64,000 bases of DNA from positions 1 to 64,000 of the forward strand of contig NZ_JABFTV010000004.1 in assembly GCF_021404405.1 (NCBI RefSeq), given 5' to 3'. Numbering within the stretch: position 1 is the stretch's first letter; each line of letters starts with the position of its first letter. The translations under genes and the position numbers were made by a program. Under the pieces are notes generated by a model, which was given only the letters and a program-made list of their open reading frames with translations, was not told the origin of the DNA and did not search any database. The DNA comes from Billgrantia aerodenitrificans. GTDB taxonomy: Bacteria; Pseudomonadota; Gammaproteobacteria; Pseudomonadales; Halomonadaceae. Positions 44,993 to 56,751 of the stretch are shown piece after piece.

Positions 44993-45004
44993 GGGCGCTA
45001 TTCC

Positions 45005-46432
45005 TCATGGGGTTCGCTCATCGGCCACCAGGGCGGGAAACTCAAGGGTCCAGCATAACCCACCCAGCGGCGAGGGTGAGGCCTGCATGGTGCCGCCGTG
45101 ACTCTTGACCAGTGCGCTGGCGATGGAGAGTCCCAGTCCGCTGCCGCCGCTGGCGCGACTGCGCGAGCCCTCGACCCGGTATAGGCGTTCGGTGAGGCGC
45201 TCCAGCGATGCTTCCGGCACGCCTGGCGGGCTGTCCTGCCAGGTCACGCGTACTCGCTCCCCGTCCTGAGTCAGGCTGACGTCCAGTTGGCCCGGCGAGG
45301 TGGTATAGGCACAGCTGTTGTCGAGCAGATTGGTCCACAGTTGGCGCAGGCGCCGGGTATCGCCGCGGATCCAGGCCGGGCCCTGGATCGACGTGGTGAG
45401 CGTCATGCCGCAATCCCCTAGCCAGCCGCCGGCCTCCTCGAGGCGCGAGGCCAGGCTGGCCGCCAGGTCGAGCGGTGCCAGTTGCACCTCGAGGGCGCCG
45501 GCATCGCTCTGGGAGAGCAGGCGCAGGTCGGCGACCAGACGCTCGAGCTGACCCACCTCCTGGGACAGCGAGTGCAGGTTGTCTTCGTTGAAGGGACGGA
45601 TGCCGTCCTGCATGGCCTCGATCTCGCCGCGCAGTACCGCCAGCGGCGTACGCAGCTCGTGGGCGATGTCCGATACCCAGCGACTGCGGGCCTCGCGGCT
45701 GGCCTCCAGGGTGGCGGCCAGCATGTTGAAGTCGCGGGCCAGGCGAGAGAGTTCGTCGCGGCCGCGCTCCGGCAGGCGGGCGCTGTAGTCGCCTTCGATC
45801 AGGCTGCGCGTGGCGAGCGCCATGCTGCGGGTGCGTCGGCCCAGCCACCAGGCCAGCCCACCTGCCAGCAGCAGCGAGGCCAGGCCGAGGGAGGCGACGA
45901 TGATGCCCAGGTTGCGCTGCTGGCGCGCGAGGAAGATACGATCCATGCGCGCCATCAGCTGCTGCGGCGGGCGATAGCCCAGGGTGCCGACCCGCTGACC
46001 GCGATACTCGATGGGCAGCCAGTGGAGCTCGGCGGCCATTTCCTGGTCGTCCGGCGGCAGGCCGATCACCGGCAGGCCCTCGGCATCGTGCAGCACGAAG
46101 TCGCGGGCATCGCCCAGGCGTCGCTCGATGCCATGGGGCGGCTGACGCTCGCCCGGCCACAGCTGCTGGCGCACCAGCCGCTCCCAGGCCGGCGGTGAGT
46201 CGCGCAGCCACTGCCAGCCGCCGCGGCGTGCCCACTCCTGGCCCAGCCCCTCGGCCAGGGTTTCGGCACGCTGCACCTGGGTGGTCTCGAGATAGTCGAG
46301 AAAGCCCCGGTCGAGACTGCGCGACACCGACAGGAAGACCAGCCCGGCGATCGCCACGTTGACCGACAGGATGATGACGAACAGCTTGACGCCCAGATGA
46401 GAGAACGGGGCGCGGAGCAGGCGCGGCCTCAT
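45005..46432 (-). CDS. Membrane sensor histidine kinase, BaeS-like
   Basis: The 475-residue kinase has membrane helix 1 (about 14-36), a periplasmic sensor region (about 37-172), membrane helix 2 (about 174-197) and a HAMP domain (about 198-250). HisKA carries His258 in DIAHELRTPLAVL, and HATPase carries a NLLDNSCAYT N-box and GGSGLGLSIA. The start at 46432 overlaps the RND pump stop (ATGA) and is preferred to one 15 codons earlier. It probably senses envelope or drug stress and phosphorylates the regulator encoded 12 bases further on. Confidence 0.88.
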   Translation of the reverse strand: MRPRLLRAPFSHLGVKLFVIILSVNVAIAGLVFLSVSRSLDRGFLDYLETTQVQRAETLAEGLGQEWARRGGWQWLRDSPPAWERLVRQQLWPGERQPPHGIERRLGDARDFVLHDAEGLPVIGLPPDDQEMAAELHWLPIEYRGQRVGTLGYRPPQQLMARMDRIFLARQQRNLGIIVASLGLASLLLAGGLAWWLGRRTRSMALATRSLIEGDYSARLPERGRDELSRLARDFNMLAATLEASREARSRWVSDIAHELRTPLAVLRGEIEAMQDGIRPFNEDNLHSLSQEVGQLERLVADLRLLSQSDAGALEVQLAPLDLAASLASRLEEAGGWLGDCGMTLTTSIQGPAWIRGDTRRLRQLWTNLLDNSCAYTTSPGQLDVSLTQDGERVRVTWQDSPPGVPEASLERLTERLYRVEGSRSRASGGSGLGLSIASALVKSHGGTMQASPSPLGGLCWTLEFPALVADERTP

Positions 46433-49400
46433 CGGGTCGTCTCCTGAGTGGTAACGGTAGTGGTCAGGCGTTCCCATCGCTCGCGCAATCCTTCCAGCAT
46501 CAGATAGAGACAGGGTACCAGCACCAGCAGGATCACGGTGGCGAACAGCATGCCGAAGCCCAGCGAGATGGCCATGGGAATCATGAAGCGGGCCTGGCGC
46601 GAGGTCTCGAAGATCATCGGGGCGAGCCCCAGGAAGGTGGTCAGGGTGGTCATCATGATCGGGCGCAAGCGCCGGGTCGCCGCGGCGACTATCGCCTCGC
46701 GGGCGCCGAAGCCTTCGCGCCGGCGCCGGTTGGCGTAGTCGATCAGCACCAGAGCGTCGTTGATCACGACTCCCGAGAGCGCCAGCATGCCCATCAGGCT
46801 GATCACCGAGAGGCCGAAGCCCATGATGGCATGGCCGGCCATGGCGCCGATCACGCCGAAGGGGATCGCCGCCAGCACCAGCAGCGGCTGCAGGTAGCTG
46901 CGAAACGGAATCGCCAGCAGCGCATACAGGGCGATCAGCGTCAGCCAGGTGGCGTGACTCAAGGCGGAGACGTTCTCGGCGGTCTCCTGCTGGCGGCCAC
47001 CTAGGGTCAACTCGAGCCCCGGCCAGGCCGCTTGCAGGGCGGGAAAGACGTCCGCCTGCAGGGTGGCCACCACCTGGTTGATCTGCGCGTCGCTCTCGGT
47101 ATCGGCGGTGACGCTGATCTGGCGCCTGCCGTCGACGCGCTGCAGGGTGGTTGCCGCACGACCGAGATGGATCTCGGCGATGCGCGCAAGCGGCACCACC
47201 TGACCATCCGGCGTGCGAATCGGCAACTGGTGGAGATGGCCCAGACTGTCGCGCTCCTCACTGGGCAGACGCACTGCCACGCTGATCTCGTGTCGCCCGA
47301 CGAACTGCTCGATGGCGGTGACGCCCTGCAGCGGGCCGCGCAGCTGAGCGGCCAGGTCGGCGCCGGTGAGACCCAGCGCCCGGCCTTCCGGCGCCAGGCG
47401 CAGTTCGAGCTGAGGCTTGCCGTCGGCCAGACCGCTGTCGATGTCGGTCAGACCCTCGAACTCGGTCAGCTCGTCGGCCAGCCGGGTGGCGGCGGCTTCC
47501 AGCGCGCGGCTGTCGGGGTGCGACAGGCGCAGAGTGAGGCCGGCACCGGCGCCAGGGCCACCGAAATCCGACTCGAAACGTACCGCCTGGGCGCCCATGA
47601 TGTCGCCTGCCTCTTCGCGCCACTCCCGCGCGACTCGCGACGGCGGCCAGGCATTGAGGCTGTCGCGCTCGATGGTCAGGCGCACGTTCAAACGGTCGCC
47701 GTCGATCTGGGCGCGGCTGGCGGCGAAGCGTGGGCCATCGTCGCGCTCGCTCAGCGCCATGGCGGCATCGAGCAGCTGATCGCGAATGCGGCGATCGTCG
47801 GCGATGGGGCTGCCCACCGGCAGGGTCACCGTGGCCTGAACCCGGTCGGACTCGACCCGCGGCATCAGCGAGAAGCCCATGCGACCGCTCAAGCTCCAGG
47901 CGATGGCCAGGGCCAGCACGGCGATGGCCAGGCTCACGGTGAGCAGGCGCTGATTCAGGGCGCGCTGCAGAAACGGCTCGAAGCGCTGCTGGGTGAAGTG
48001 CGTCAGGCCGTTCTGCAGGGTGCGGCGCAGGCGGTCCAGCGGCCTGAGCCAGGGCGCCGGCTTGCGGCCACCGGCACGATGGGCCAGGTGCGCGGGCAGG
48101 ATGAACAGCGCCTCCAGCCACGACACCAGGAACACCGTGACCACCACTACCGGGATGACGGCGAAGATCATTCCCAGGAAGCCCGGCAGGAACAGCAGCG
48201 GCATGAAGGCGACGATATTGGAGAGAATGGCGAAACTGATCGGCACCGCCATTTCGCGGGCGCCACGCACGGCGGCCTCGCGCAGAGAGTGGCCCTGCTC
48301 GCGATAGCTGTGGATGTTCTCGCCCACCATGATGGCGTCGTCGACGACGATGCCCAGCGCGATGATGAAGGCGAACATCGACATCATGTTGATCGACACG
48401 CCCAGCCACGGCAGGAACAGCATGGCGCCGAGGAAGGCGGTGGGGATGCCCAGGGTGACCCAGAACGCCAGACGCGCCTCGAGGAACAGCGCCATCAGCA
48501 CCAGCACCAGCGCCAGACCCAGCCAGGCGTTCTTGAGCAGCAGGTCGAGGCGGTCGCGATAGATCTCCGAGGTGTCCTGGGACACGCTCAGATAGACCCC
48601 CTCGGGCAGGCCGGCACGCAGCCGTTCGAGCTGGGCGTGCACCGCATCGGAGATGCCGATCGGGGTCTGGTTGCCGATCTGGTACACCTCGAGGCTGAGT
48701 GCAGGAGCACCATTGTAGAGCACCTCGCGATCGGTTTCGGCGAAACCGTCCACCACCCGGGCGATGTCCCCCAGGCGCAGCTGACCGCCGTCGGTGGTGC
48801 CGATCAGCGGCAGCTCGGCGAATTCGCGAGCCTCGTCGCGGCGTCCCTGGTAGCGGATCAGCCATTCGCCCTCGGCGGTGGCCAGACGACCGCTGGCGAG
48901 ATCCAGTGCCTCGTCGGCGATTCGCGAGGCCAGCCCGCGATGGTCGAGGCCATGCCGGCGCATCGCCTCCTCGTCGAGCAGGATCTGCACCTCGCGCTCG
49001 CGATTGCCCGCCAGCTCCACCCGCGAGATGCCGGAGGCGGCCTGCAGCTCGGCGCGCAGATCCTCGGCCACGTCGTGCAGTAGCCGGTCGTCGACCCAGC
49101 CGTGCACCTGCAGGTTCATCACGCTGCGCGCACGACCGGCAAGGCTGAAGCGCGGCGGGTCGGCGGCGGCGGGCAGGTTGGTGATGGCGTTGATCGCCTG
49201 CTGGATGTCCTGATAGGCGCGCATCACGTCGACCCCGTCGATCAGGGACAGGGAGACACGCCCGGCGCCCTCGTTGGCGGTGGCGGTCATCTCGTCGATG
49301 CCGTCGACGTCGGCCAGGGCTGCCTCCATGGGCAGCAGCAGGCTGCGCTCCACTTCCTCAGGAGTGGCGCCGGGATAGCCGATCGCCACGTGGACGATTT

Positions 49401-49536
49401 CCAGCTCGAACTCGGGGAACACTTCCTTCTTGATCGCAAGCGACGCCAACAGGCCACCGACGATCAGCAGCACCATCAGCAGGTTGGGAGCGACGCCGTG
49501 ATTGACCATCCAGGCGATGGGACCACGGCGCATCAT
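46429..49536 (-). CDS. RND-family efflux pump inner-membrane subunit
   Basis: The 1035-residue proton-driven exporter has the full AcrB-type length and layout: an N-terminal helix (LLMVLLIVGGLLAS), two large periplasmic loops, and twelve predicted membrane helices. The proton-relay Asp pair lies in IALGIVVDDAIMVGENIH (helix 4), and GVVINDALVLIDYAN marks the late helix 10 region. It fits the HAE1-like multidrug group rather than heavy-metal CusA pumps, but the substrate is unknown. It overlaps the adaptor gene and the kinase gene by four bases each. No outer-membrane channel gene is in the operon, so a TolC-like partner must come from elsewhere. Confidence 0.92.
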   Translation of the reverse strand: MMRRGPIAWMVNHGVAPNLLMVLLIVGGLLASLAIKKEVFPEFELEIVHVAIGYPGATPEEVERSLLLPMEAALADVDGIDEMTATANEGAGRVSLSLIDGVDVMRAYQDIQQAINAITNLPAAADPPRFSLAGRARSVMNLQVHGWVDDRLLHDVAEDLRAELQAASGISRVELAGNREREVQILLDEEAMRRHGLDHRGLASRIADEALDLASGRLATAEGEWLIRYQGRRDEAREFAELPLIGTTDGGQLRLGDIARVVDGFAETDREVLYNGAPALSLEVYQIGNQTPIGISDAVHAQLERLRAGLPEGVYLSVSQDTSEIYRDRLDLLLKNAWLGLALVLVLMALFLEARLAFWVTLGIPTAFLGAMLFLPWLGVSINMMSMFAFIIALGIVVDDAIMVGENIHSYREQGHSLREAAVRGAREMAVPISFAILSNIVAFMPLLFLPGFLGMIFAVIPVVVVTVFLVSWLEALFILPAHLAHRAGGRKPAPWLRPLDRLRRTLQNGLTHFTQQRFEPFLQRALNQRLLTVSLAIAVLALAIAWSLSGRMGFSLMPRVESDRVQATVTLPVGSPIADDRRIRDQLLDAAMALSERDDGPRFAASRAQIDGDRLNVRLTIERDSLNAWPPSRVAREWREEAGDIMGAQAVRFESDFGGPGAGAGLTLRLSHPDSRALEAAATRLADELTEFEGLTDIDSGLADGKPQLELRLAPEGRALGLTGADLAAQLRGPLQGVTAIEQFVGRHEISVAVRLPSEERDSLGHLHQLPIRTPDGQVVPLARIAEIHLGRAATTLQRVDGRRQISVTADTESDAQINQVVATLQADVFPALQAAWPGLELTLGGRQQETAENVSALSHATWLTLIALYALLAIPFRSYLQPLLVLAAIPFGVIGAMAGHAIMGFGLSVISLMGMLALSGVVINDALVLIDYANRRRREGFGAREAIVAAATRRLRPIMMTTLTTFLGLAPMIFETSRQARFMIPMAISLGFGMLFATVILLVLVPCLYLMLEGLRERWERLTTTVTTQETTR

Positions 49537-50786
49537 GAGCGGGACTCCCGACGCTCACCGGCGGGACGTTCGCTGTCGGCGATGCGTGAGCGCAGGCGCA
49601 TGCCCGTGCGCGGCTGGCCCAACTGCGAGGTGACTACGCGTTCGCCGTCTTCGAGGCCATCGGCGATCAGTACCCGCGTCTCACCGCGATGTATCACGCT
49701 CACCGTGCGCCGACGCAGACGCTCCTCCTCGTCGAGCAGCCATAGCTCGTCACCCGGGCGCAGAGCGGCGGCAGGCAGCACGAACAGATCGTCCTGCGGG
49801 CGCGCTTCGAACTCCAGGCGCACCATATCGCCCAGGCGCAGGGCCGCTGCGCCGTTGTCGAGACCCAGCGGATCGTCGACCGCCACCAGCAGTTGGGCCT
49901 GCAGGCCCTGTTCCTCCAGCGCCGGCAGGATCGCGATCACCTCGCCGCGGCGAGTCTCGCCGCCGGGCCAGGTACGTGTCGAGAGCGTCACGCCGCTGCC
50001 CGCTCCGTTGGCGTCGGCGGCGTGCAGCCAGCCCAGCGCTTCGCCGGGCAGCGAGACGCGAATCCAGAAGCGCGAGACGTCGACCAGATGCAACAGCTCG
50101 GTGCCGTTGTTCACCATGCTGCCGCTGCCCAGCAGCCGCGATTGCACCATTCCGCGCCAGGGCGCGGTGAGGGTGGCCCGCTCCAGCTCCAGCCGTGCCC
50201 GGTCGCGGGCGGCACGGGCCCGTTCCACTTCGGCCTCGGCCTGATGAAGTTGCGGCTGACGCAGCACCAGCGCGCGGCGCTCGGCGGAAAGCTCGCGGCC
50301 GAAGCTGCGATACTCCGTCTCGGCCCGCTGCTGCTCGCCGCGCTCCATGGCCAGTGCCGCCTCGGCCTGGGCCAGCGCGGCCTCGGCCTCGCGCAGGGCC
50401 AGCCTCAGGTCGGCGTCGTCGAGTCGTGCCAGCACGCTGCCGGCCTCGACCACGCGGCCCGGTAGCGCTGCGTCAGTGAACTCGAGCAGTTCGCCGCTTA
50501 CGCGGCTGGCCAGGTGCGCTTCGCGCTCGGCGATCACCCGGCCGAAGCCGTGCAGCGACGGCGCCGCTGCCTGACGCTGTGCCAGCACGGTGTCCACCAG
50601 CGGGGCGGGTGGCTCGACCGGTGCCCGGCGCTCGATGCGCGGCGGCTGCGAGACCAGCCACCAGGCCCCGGCCGCGCCTGCTGCCAGAACCAGCACGGCC
50701 AGCAGGGCGCCCAGGGTAAAGCGCCCCCGTTGACGGCGACCGGCGCGACCGGGAGAAGACAGGGAGAGCAGAGGTAAGGCTGGCAT
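49533..50786 (-). CDS. RND efflux periplasmic adaptor (membrane fusion protein)
   Basis: The adaptor of about 417 residues links the RND pump to an outer-membrane channel. It has an N-terminal membrane anchor (LGALLAVLVLAAGAAGAWWLV), a lipoyl half-motif (FGRVIAEREAHLASRVSGELLEF), an alpha-hairpin of about 100 residues rich in Ala, Glu and Arg (RLALREAEAALAQAEAALAMERGEQQRAETEY), and the beta-barrel/membrane-proximal part. The start is uncertain: 50786 is used, while an ATG at 50822 is also open and closer to the phased GTGCAA elements at 50856-50872. It is the first gene of the operon. Confidence 0.87.
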   Translation of the reverse strand: MPALPLLSLSSPGRAGRRQRGRFTLGALLAVLVLAAGAAGAWWLVSQPPRIERRAPVEPPAPLVDTVLAQRQAAAPSLHGFGRVIAEREAHLASRVSGELLEFTDAALPGRVVEAGSVLARLDDADLRLALREAEAALAQAEAALAMERGEQQRAETEYRSFGRELSAERRALVLRQPQLHQAEAEVERARAARDRARLELERATLTAPWRGMVQSRLLGSGSMVNNGTELLHLVDVSRFWIRVSLPGEALGWLHAADANGAGSGVTLSTRTWPGGETRRGEVIAILPALEEQGLQAQLLVAVDDPLGLDNGAAALRLGDMVRLEFEARPQDDLFVLPAAALRPGDELWLLDEEERLRRRTVSVIHRGETRVLIADGLEDGERVVTSQLGQPRTGMRLRSRIADSERPAGERRESRS

Positions 50787-50855
50787 CGTGGGCTCGCGGC
50801 GAAGGGTGGGCCCATGCAGCATCTCGCAAGGCGATGCAGCCAATGGTCATGAAGT

Positions 50856-50872
50856 GTGCAAGCAACGTGCAA
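50856..50872. promoter_or_regulatory. GTGCAA-N5-GTGCAA direct repeat upstream of the RND operon
   Basis: Two GTGCAA elements (50856-50861, 50867-50872) are eleven bases apart, matching the array before the Spy-like gene at 44204-44231. The site lies about 70 bases before the chosen adaptor start. Binding by the operon's own OmpR-type regulator is inferred. Confidence 0.55.
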
Positions 50873-50900
50873 GCGAGCCCGCTGTTTAACGAATCAGCTC

Positions 50901-51956
50901 CTAGGAGCAGGTCTCGCCCAGCATCATCTCGGTCGTCAGCAGGCGTGAGTGGCTCGGCTCCAGGCCCAGGATCATGCGCGCCGCCAGGCGTCCTTTCTCG
51001 CTGCTCTCCTGGCGCACCGTGGTCAGCCGCGGCGCCCGGTACTGGCCTTCGGCGATACCGTCGAAGCCGATCAGACTCAGGTCATCGGGAATACGCAGGC
51101 CGCGTTGCTCGGCCAGGGTCAGGGCGGTCAGGGCGATACGGTCCGACATGCACAGCAGCAGGTCTGGACGCTCGGCGTCGGGCAGATCGAGAATCTCCTC
51201 GATCACCGGGGCGCATACCTCGAAGGTGTTCTCCTCCACGTTCCACATCGGGATCCGTTCGAGGTCGAAGTCGTGCTTTTCCAGGGCGGCATGAAAGCCG
51301 GCCAGCCGCGAGCGGGTAATGGTGAGTTCGGCCGAGAGCAGGGTGTGCTGCGGATCGATTCTTCCATTGCAGGGTTCCGCCGTGAGGCGCAGGTTGACGA
51401 TGGCCGGTCGCTTGCGTGGGGCGACCGACAGCGCGTGGTCGGCGATCTCGAAGCAGGAAGGCTCGTTGTCGACGTGTATCGAAGGATGGCCCGCCACGTT
51501 GAAGTCGACCGCCACCAGCGCAGCGTGGAGGGGCAGCGAGTCGAACAGCTCGGCGGAGGGCATCAAGCCGTAAACGATGAAGCCGTCGGCCATGCTTGCC
51601 GAGTCGACCAACTGGCAATTGACCTGCCGTGCCGAGAGCAGCAGCAGGGTATGGCCCTGGCTGTCGAGTACCTCGGCCACGCCGGAGAGAAACTCGCTGG
51701 AGACGGCATCGTTGAGGCTGTAGGTAAGACTCTCGGCCAGAACCACCGCGATGATGCGCGAACGCCCGGTGCGCAGGCTGCGCGCCTTGGCGTCGGGACC
51801 ACGATAGCCCAGCCGCTTGGCCTCGGCGAGAATGCGCTCGCGCAGGCTGGGCGAGAGCTGGTCGGGCCGGTTGAAGGCATTGGATATGGTGGCGGTGGAG
51901 ACGCCGAGCTCGCGGGCCAGATCCTTGAGGGTGATACGGCGGGCCGGTGGCGACAC
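50901..51956 (-). CDS. LacI-family transcriptional regulator of the alpha-glucoside operon
   Basis: The 351-residue repressor has an N-terminal LacI helix-turn-helix (ITLKDLARELGVSTATISNAFN, about 8-29) with a hinge near residue 60, and a type I periplasmic-binding-like ligand domain (about 65-345). The GTG at 51956 is preferred over an ATG at 51992, since AGGGA lies just before it. It is the last gene of the alpha-glucoside transport cluster, after the ATPase, as in rhizobial agl loci. It probably represses the operon in the absence of a disaccharide signal, via the palindrome at 58062-58079. Confidence 0.87.
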   Translation of the reverse strand: MSPPARRITLKDLARELGVSTATISNAFNRPDQLSPSLRERILAEAKRLGYRGPDAKARSLRTGRSRIIAVVLAESLTYSLNDAVSSEFLSGVAEVLDSQGHTLLLLSARQVNCQLVDSASMADGFIVYGLMPSAELFDSLPLHAALVAVDFNVAGHPSIHVDNEPSCFEIADHALSVAPRKRPAIVNLRLTAEPCNGRIDPQHTLLSAELTITRSRLAGFHAALEKHDFDLERIPMWNVEENTFEVCAPVIEEILDLPDAERPDLLLCMSDRIALTALTLAEQRGLRIPDDLSLIGFDGIAEGQYRAPRLTTVRQESSEKGRLAARMILGLEPSHSRLLTTEMMLGETCS

Positions 51957-52034
51957 GATTATTTCCCTGCTAATGAGTACGGCGCCCAGCATACCGCCCC
52001 GGCCGTGGCCGGGACAGTCCCGCCGTCTATTTTT

Positions 52035-52044
52035 GTAACGCTAC
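52035..52044 (-). promoter_or_regulatory. Possible weak LacI-type half-palindrome before the regulator gene
   Basis: GTAACGCTAC is a near-palindrome with a central CG (one mismatched pair) in an otherwise gene-free 50-base gap before lacI. It could allow autoregulation; the assignment is weak. Confidence 0.25.
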
Positions 52045-52051
52045 CATGGTC

Positions 52052-53158
<1,107 letters not shown>

Positions 53159-53207
53159 TCGATCCATCCTCGGCCGCTATACGGCCGGTCGTTGTTTTCA
53201 GAACCAT

Positions 53208-54818
53208 CTAGAGCCGGAAATAGGCCGCCTGATAGGGCGGCAGATGTAACTTGCCGCCGCTCACCTCGTACTGGAAACCGTGCTCCTGCAGCGCTTCGCG
53301 CACCTCGGGCAGCGTCGCGCTCTGGGGCTGACCGGTGAGGTTGAACACGCACAGCAGCCTGTCGCCACCGCGCTGGCGGGTGAAGGCGACCAGCGCTTCG
53401 CCCAGGTCGAGCAGCGTCATGTCGCCGTCGAACAGGGCCGGGTGCTGGTGGCGGAAGCGCAGCAGGCGACGGGTGGCGTTGAGCATCGACTCCGGGTCGT
53501 CCTGCTGACGTGCCACCGACATGGCCAGGTGCGGTTCGGCCACCGGCAGCCACGGCTCAACGTGAGAGAAACCGGCCAGCGGGGTATCGTCCCAGGGTAT
53601 CGGCGTGCGGCAGCCGTCGCGGCCCTTGAAATCGGGCCACAGCGGCAGGCCGTAGGGGTCCTGAATGCGCTCGAAGGGCACCTCGGCCTCGGGCAGGCCG
53701 AGCTCCTCGCCCTGGTAGAGGCAGACGCTGCCGCGCAGCGAGAAGAGCAGGGCCAGCGCCACGCGGGGGTAGGCGAAGGCGCACTCTTCGCTGCCCCAGC
53801 GGGTGGCGCTGCGCACTACGTCGTGGTTGGACAGCGCCCAGCACGGCCAGGCATCGCCGGCGAACTGCTGGAAGCGCTCGAGCACGCCGCGAATGTAGTC
53901 CGGCGAGCGCGGTGCGTTGAGCAGGTCGAAGGTGTAGGCCATGTGCAGCTTGTCGCCCCCCGAGGTGTACTCGGCCATGCGCTCCAGCGGCGTGTCGTCA
54001 CCGATCTCGCCCACCGTGGTGGTGCCGGGGTACTCGTCCATCAGCGCTCGCAGCTCGCGCAGGAACTCGACGTTCTCGGGGCGGCTGATGTCGTAGATGT
54101 GGCGCTGCCAGGTATAGGGGTTCTCCTTGGGCGCGCCCAGCGTGCGGGTGGCGTCGATGGTCAGCGCCGGATTGCTGCGCAGGTGCTGGTCGTGGAAGTA
54201 GAAATTGACCGTGTCGAGGCGGAAGCCGTCGACCCCCAGCTCGAGCCAGAAGCGCATATTGTCGAGCTGGGCGGTGCGCACCTCGGGGTTGTGGAAGTTG
54301 AGGTCCGGCTGGCTCGACAGGAAGTTGTGCAGGTAGTACTGCTGGCGCCGACTGTCGAAGGTCCAGGCCGGACCGCCGAAGATCGACAGCCAGTTGTTGG
54401 GCGCGGTGCCGTCCGGGTTGGGATCGGCCCACACGTACCAGTCGGCGCGCGGGTTACCGCGGTTCCTGCGGCTCTCCTGGAACCAGGGGTGCTGGTCCGA
54501 GGTGTGGCTGATCACCTGATCGATGATCACCTTGAGGCCGAGTGCATGAGCGCGCTCCAGCAGGGCCTTGAAGTCTGCCAGGGTGCCGAACAGCGGATCG
54601 ACGTCGCGATAGTTGCTGATGTCGTAACCGAAGTCGCGCATCGGCGAGGTGAAGAAGGGCGACAGCCAGATGCCGTCCACGCCCAGCGAGGCGACGTAGT
54701 CGAGCCGCTCGGTGACCCCCGGCAGGTCGCCGACGCCGTCGCCGTTGCTGTCCATGAAGCTACGTGGGTAGATCTGGTAGATGACGCCGCCGCGCCACCA
54801 GAATGTGTTGTCTTGCAT
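53208..54818 (-). CDS. GH13 alpha-glucosidase
   Basis: This cytoplasmic exo-alpha-glucosidase of 536 residues hydrolyses imported alpha-glucosides such as maltose, sucrose or similar. The catalytic residues lie where expected: nucleophile Asp202 (GVDGFRLDTVNF), acid/base Glu271 (TTVGEIGDD) and transition-state stabiliser Asp333 (SNHDVVRS). It resembles closely the Halomonas sp. H11 alpha-glucosidase as I recall it (538 residues, same catalytic numbering), which supports the taxonomic guess. There is no signal peptide. The ATG at 54818 follows AAGGGAAA; a start ten codons earlier lacks this support. Confidence 0.93.
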   Translation of the reverse strand: MQDNTFWWRGGVIYQIYPRSFMDSNGDGVGDLPGVTERLDYVASLGVDGIWLSPFFTSPMRDFGYDISNYRDVDPLFGTLADFKALLERAHALGLKVIIDQVISHTSDQHPWFQESRRNRGNPRADWYVWADPNPDGTAPNNWLSIFGGPAWTFDSRRQQYYLHNFLSSQPDLNFHNPEVRTAQLDNMRFWLELGVDGFRLDTVNFYFHDQHLRSNPALTIDATRTLGAPKENPYTWQRHIYDISRPENVEFLRELRALMDEYPGTTTVGEIGDDTPLERMAEYTSGGDKLHMAYTFDLLNAPRSPDYIRGVLERFQQFAGDAWPCWALSNHDVVRSATRWGSEECAFAYPRVALALLFSLRGSVCLYQGEELGLPEAEVPFERIQDPYGLPLWPDFKGRDGCRTPIPWDDTPLAGFSHVEPWLPVAEPHLAMSVARQQDDPESMLNATRRLLRFRHQHPALFDGDMTLLDLGEALVAFTRQRGGDRLLCVFNLTGQPQSATLPEVREALQEHGFQYEVSGGKLHLPPYQAAYFRL

Positions 54819-54912
54819 GAGTTTCCCTTGATCAAGCCTCGATGGCATGGTTGTTCGTCAGGTACGAGTTGCCGTGGACAATCCTGTTCGTGTCGGGTTC
54901 AGCCGCTCCGAT

Positions 54913-55754
54913 TCATCCCTTTACCGCACCGGCCGTCAGCCCCGAGACGATGCGCCGCTGGAAGATGATCACCAGCACCACCAGCGGTACCGTGACCACT
55001 ACCGAAGCGGCCATGATCGGCGCCCAGGGCAGCTCGTAGGCGCTGCCGCCGGAGAGCAGGGCGATCGCCACCGGCACCGTGCGCTGGCTGTCGGTCAGGG
55101 TGAAGGTCAGGGCGAACAGGAATTCGTTCCAGGCGGCAATGAAGGCGAGCAGCCCGGTGGTTGCCATGGCCGGCCACATCAATGGCAGGAACACCTTGGT
55201 GATGGTTACCCAGGGCGTGGCGCCGTCCATGATCGCGGCCTCCTCGAGCTCCAGGGGCAGCTGGCGCATGAAGGTGGTCAGCACCCACACGGTGAAGGGC
55301 AGGGTGAAGATGGTGTAGCTCAGGATCAGCCCGCCCGGGTTGTTGTAGAGGTTGAGCGCGCGGATCACCTCGAACAGCCCCGACAGCACCGCCACCTGGG
55401 GGAACATCGATACGCCGAGGATGATCAGCAACACCGAGGTGCGGCCGCGGAAGCGTACCCGCCCCAGGGCGTAGGAGGCAGTGATGCCCAGCAGCAGCGC
55501 GATGAACACCACGCTGGTGGCGACCAGGATGGAGTTGAAGATCGCCTGCAGAAAGCTGCGCTGGGAGAAAATCTGCACGTAGTTGGCGAGCGTTGCCCGC
55601 GTCGGCCACAGCTCGACCCGGAACAGGTCGCCGGAAGGCGTGAAGGAGGTCTTGATGGCGTAGTAGAACGGGAATACAGCGATCACCACGATCAAGGTCA
55701 CCAGCAGCCAGAAGCCGACACGCGCTGCGAGTTTGGAAAGCTGGCGCGAGGTCA

Positions 55755-55755
<1 letters not shown>
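54913..55755 (-). CDS. Sugar ABC transporter permease, MalG type
   Basis: The 280-residue inner-membrane permease has six hydrophobic segments and the EAA loop LELEEAAIMDGATPWVTITKVFLPL near residue 190. It is the second permease of a CUT1 carbohydrate importer (MalG/ThuG/AglG type). Its ATG shares a base with the stop of the first permease (55755), so both are made in equal amounts. The C-terminus ends SGLTAGAVKG, as is usual for this family. Confidence 0.92.
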
Positions 55756-56732
<977 letters not shown>

Positions 56733-56751
56733 GGCGGGCTCCTGAAGGGGG

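Noticed and set aside
50887..50898. GCTCCTAGGAGC palindrome as terminator of the LacI-type gene
   Set aside because: Twelve-base palindrome with no loop and no T-tract; it cannot form a normal terminator hairpin.
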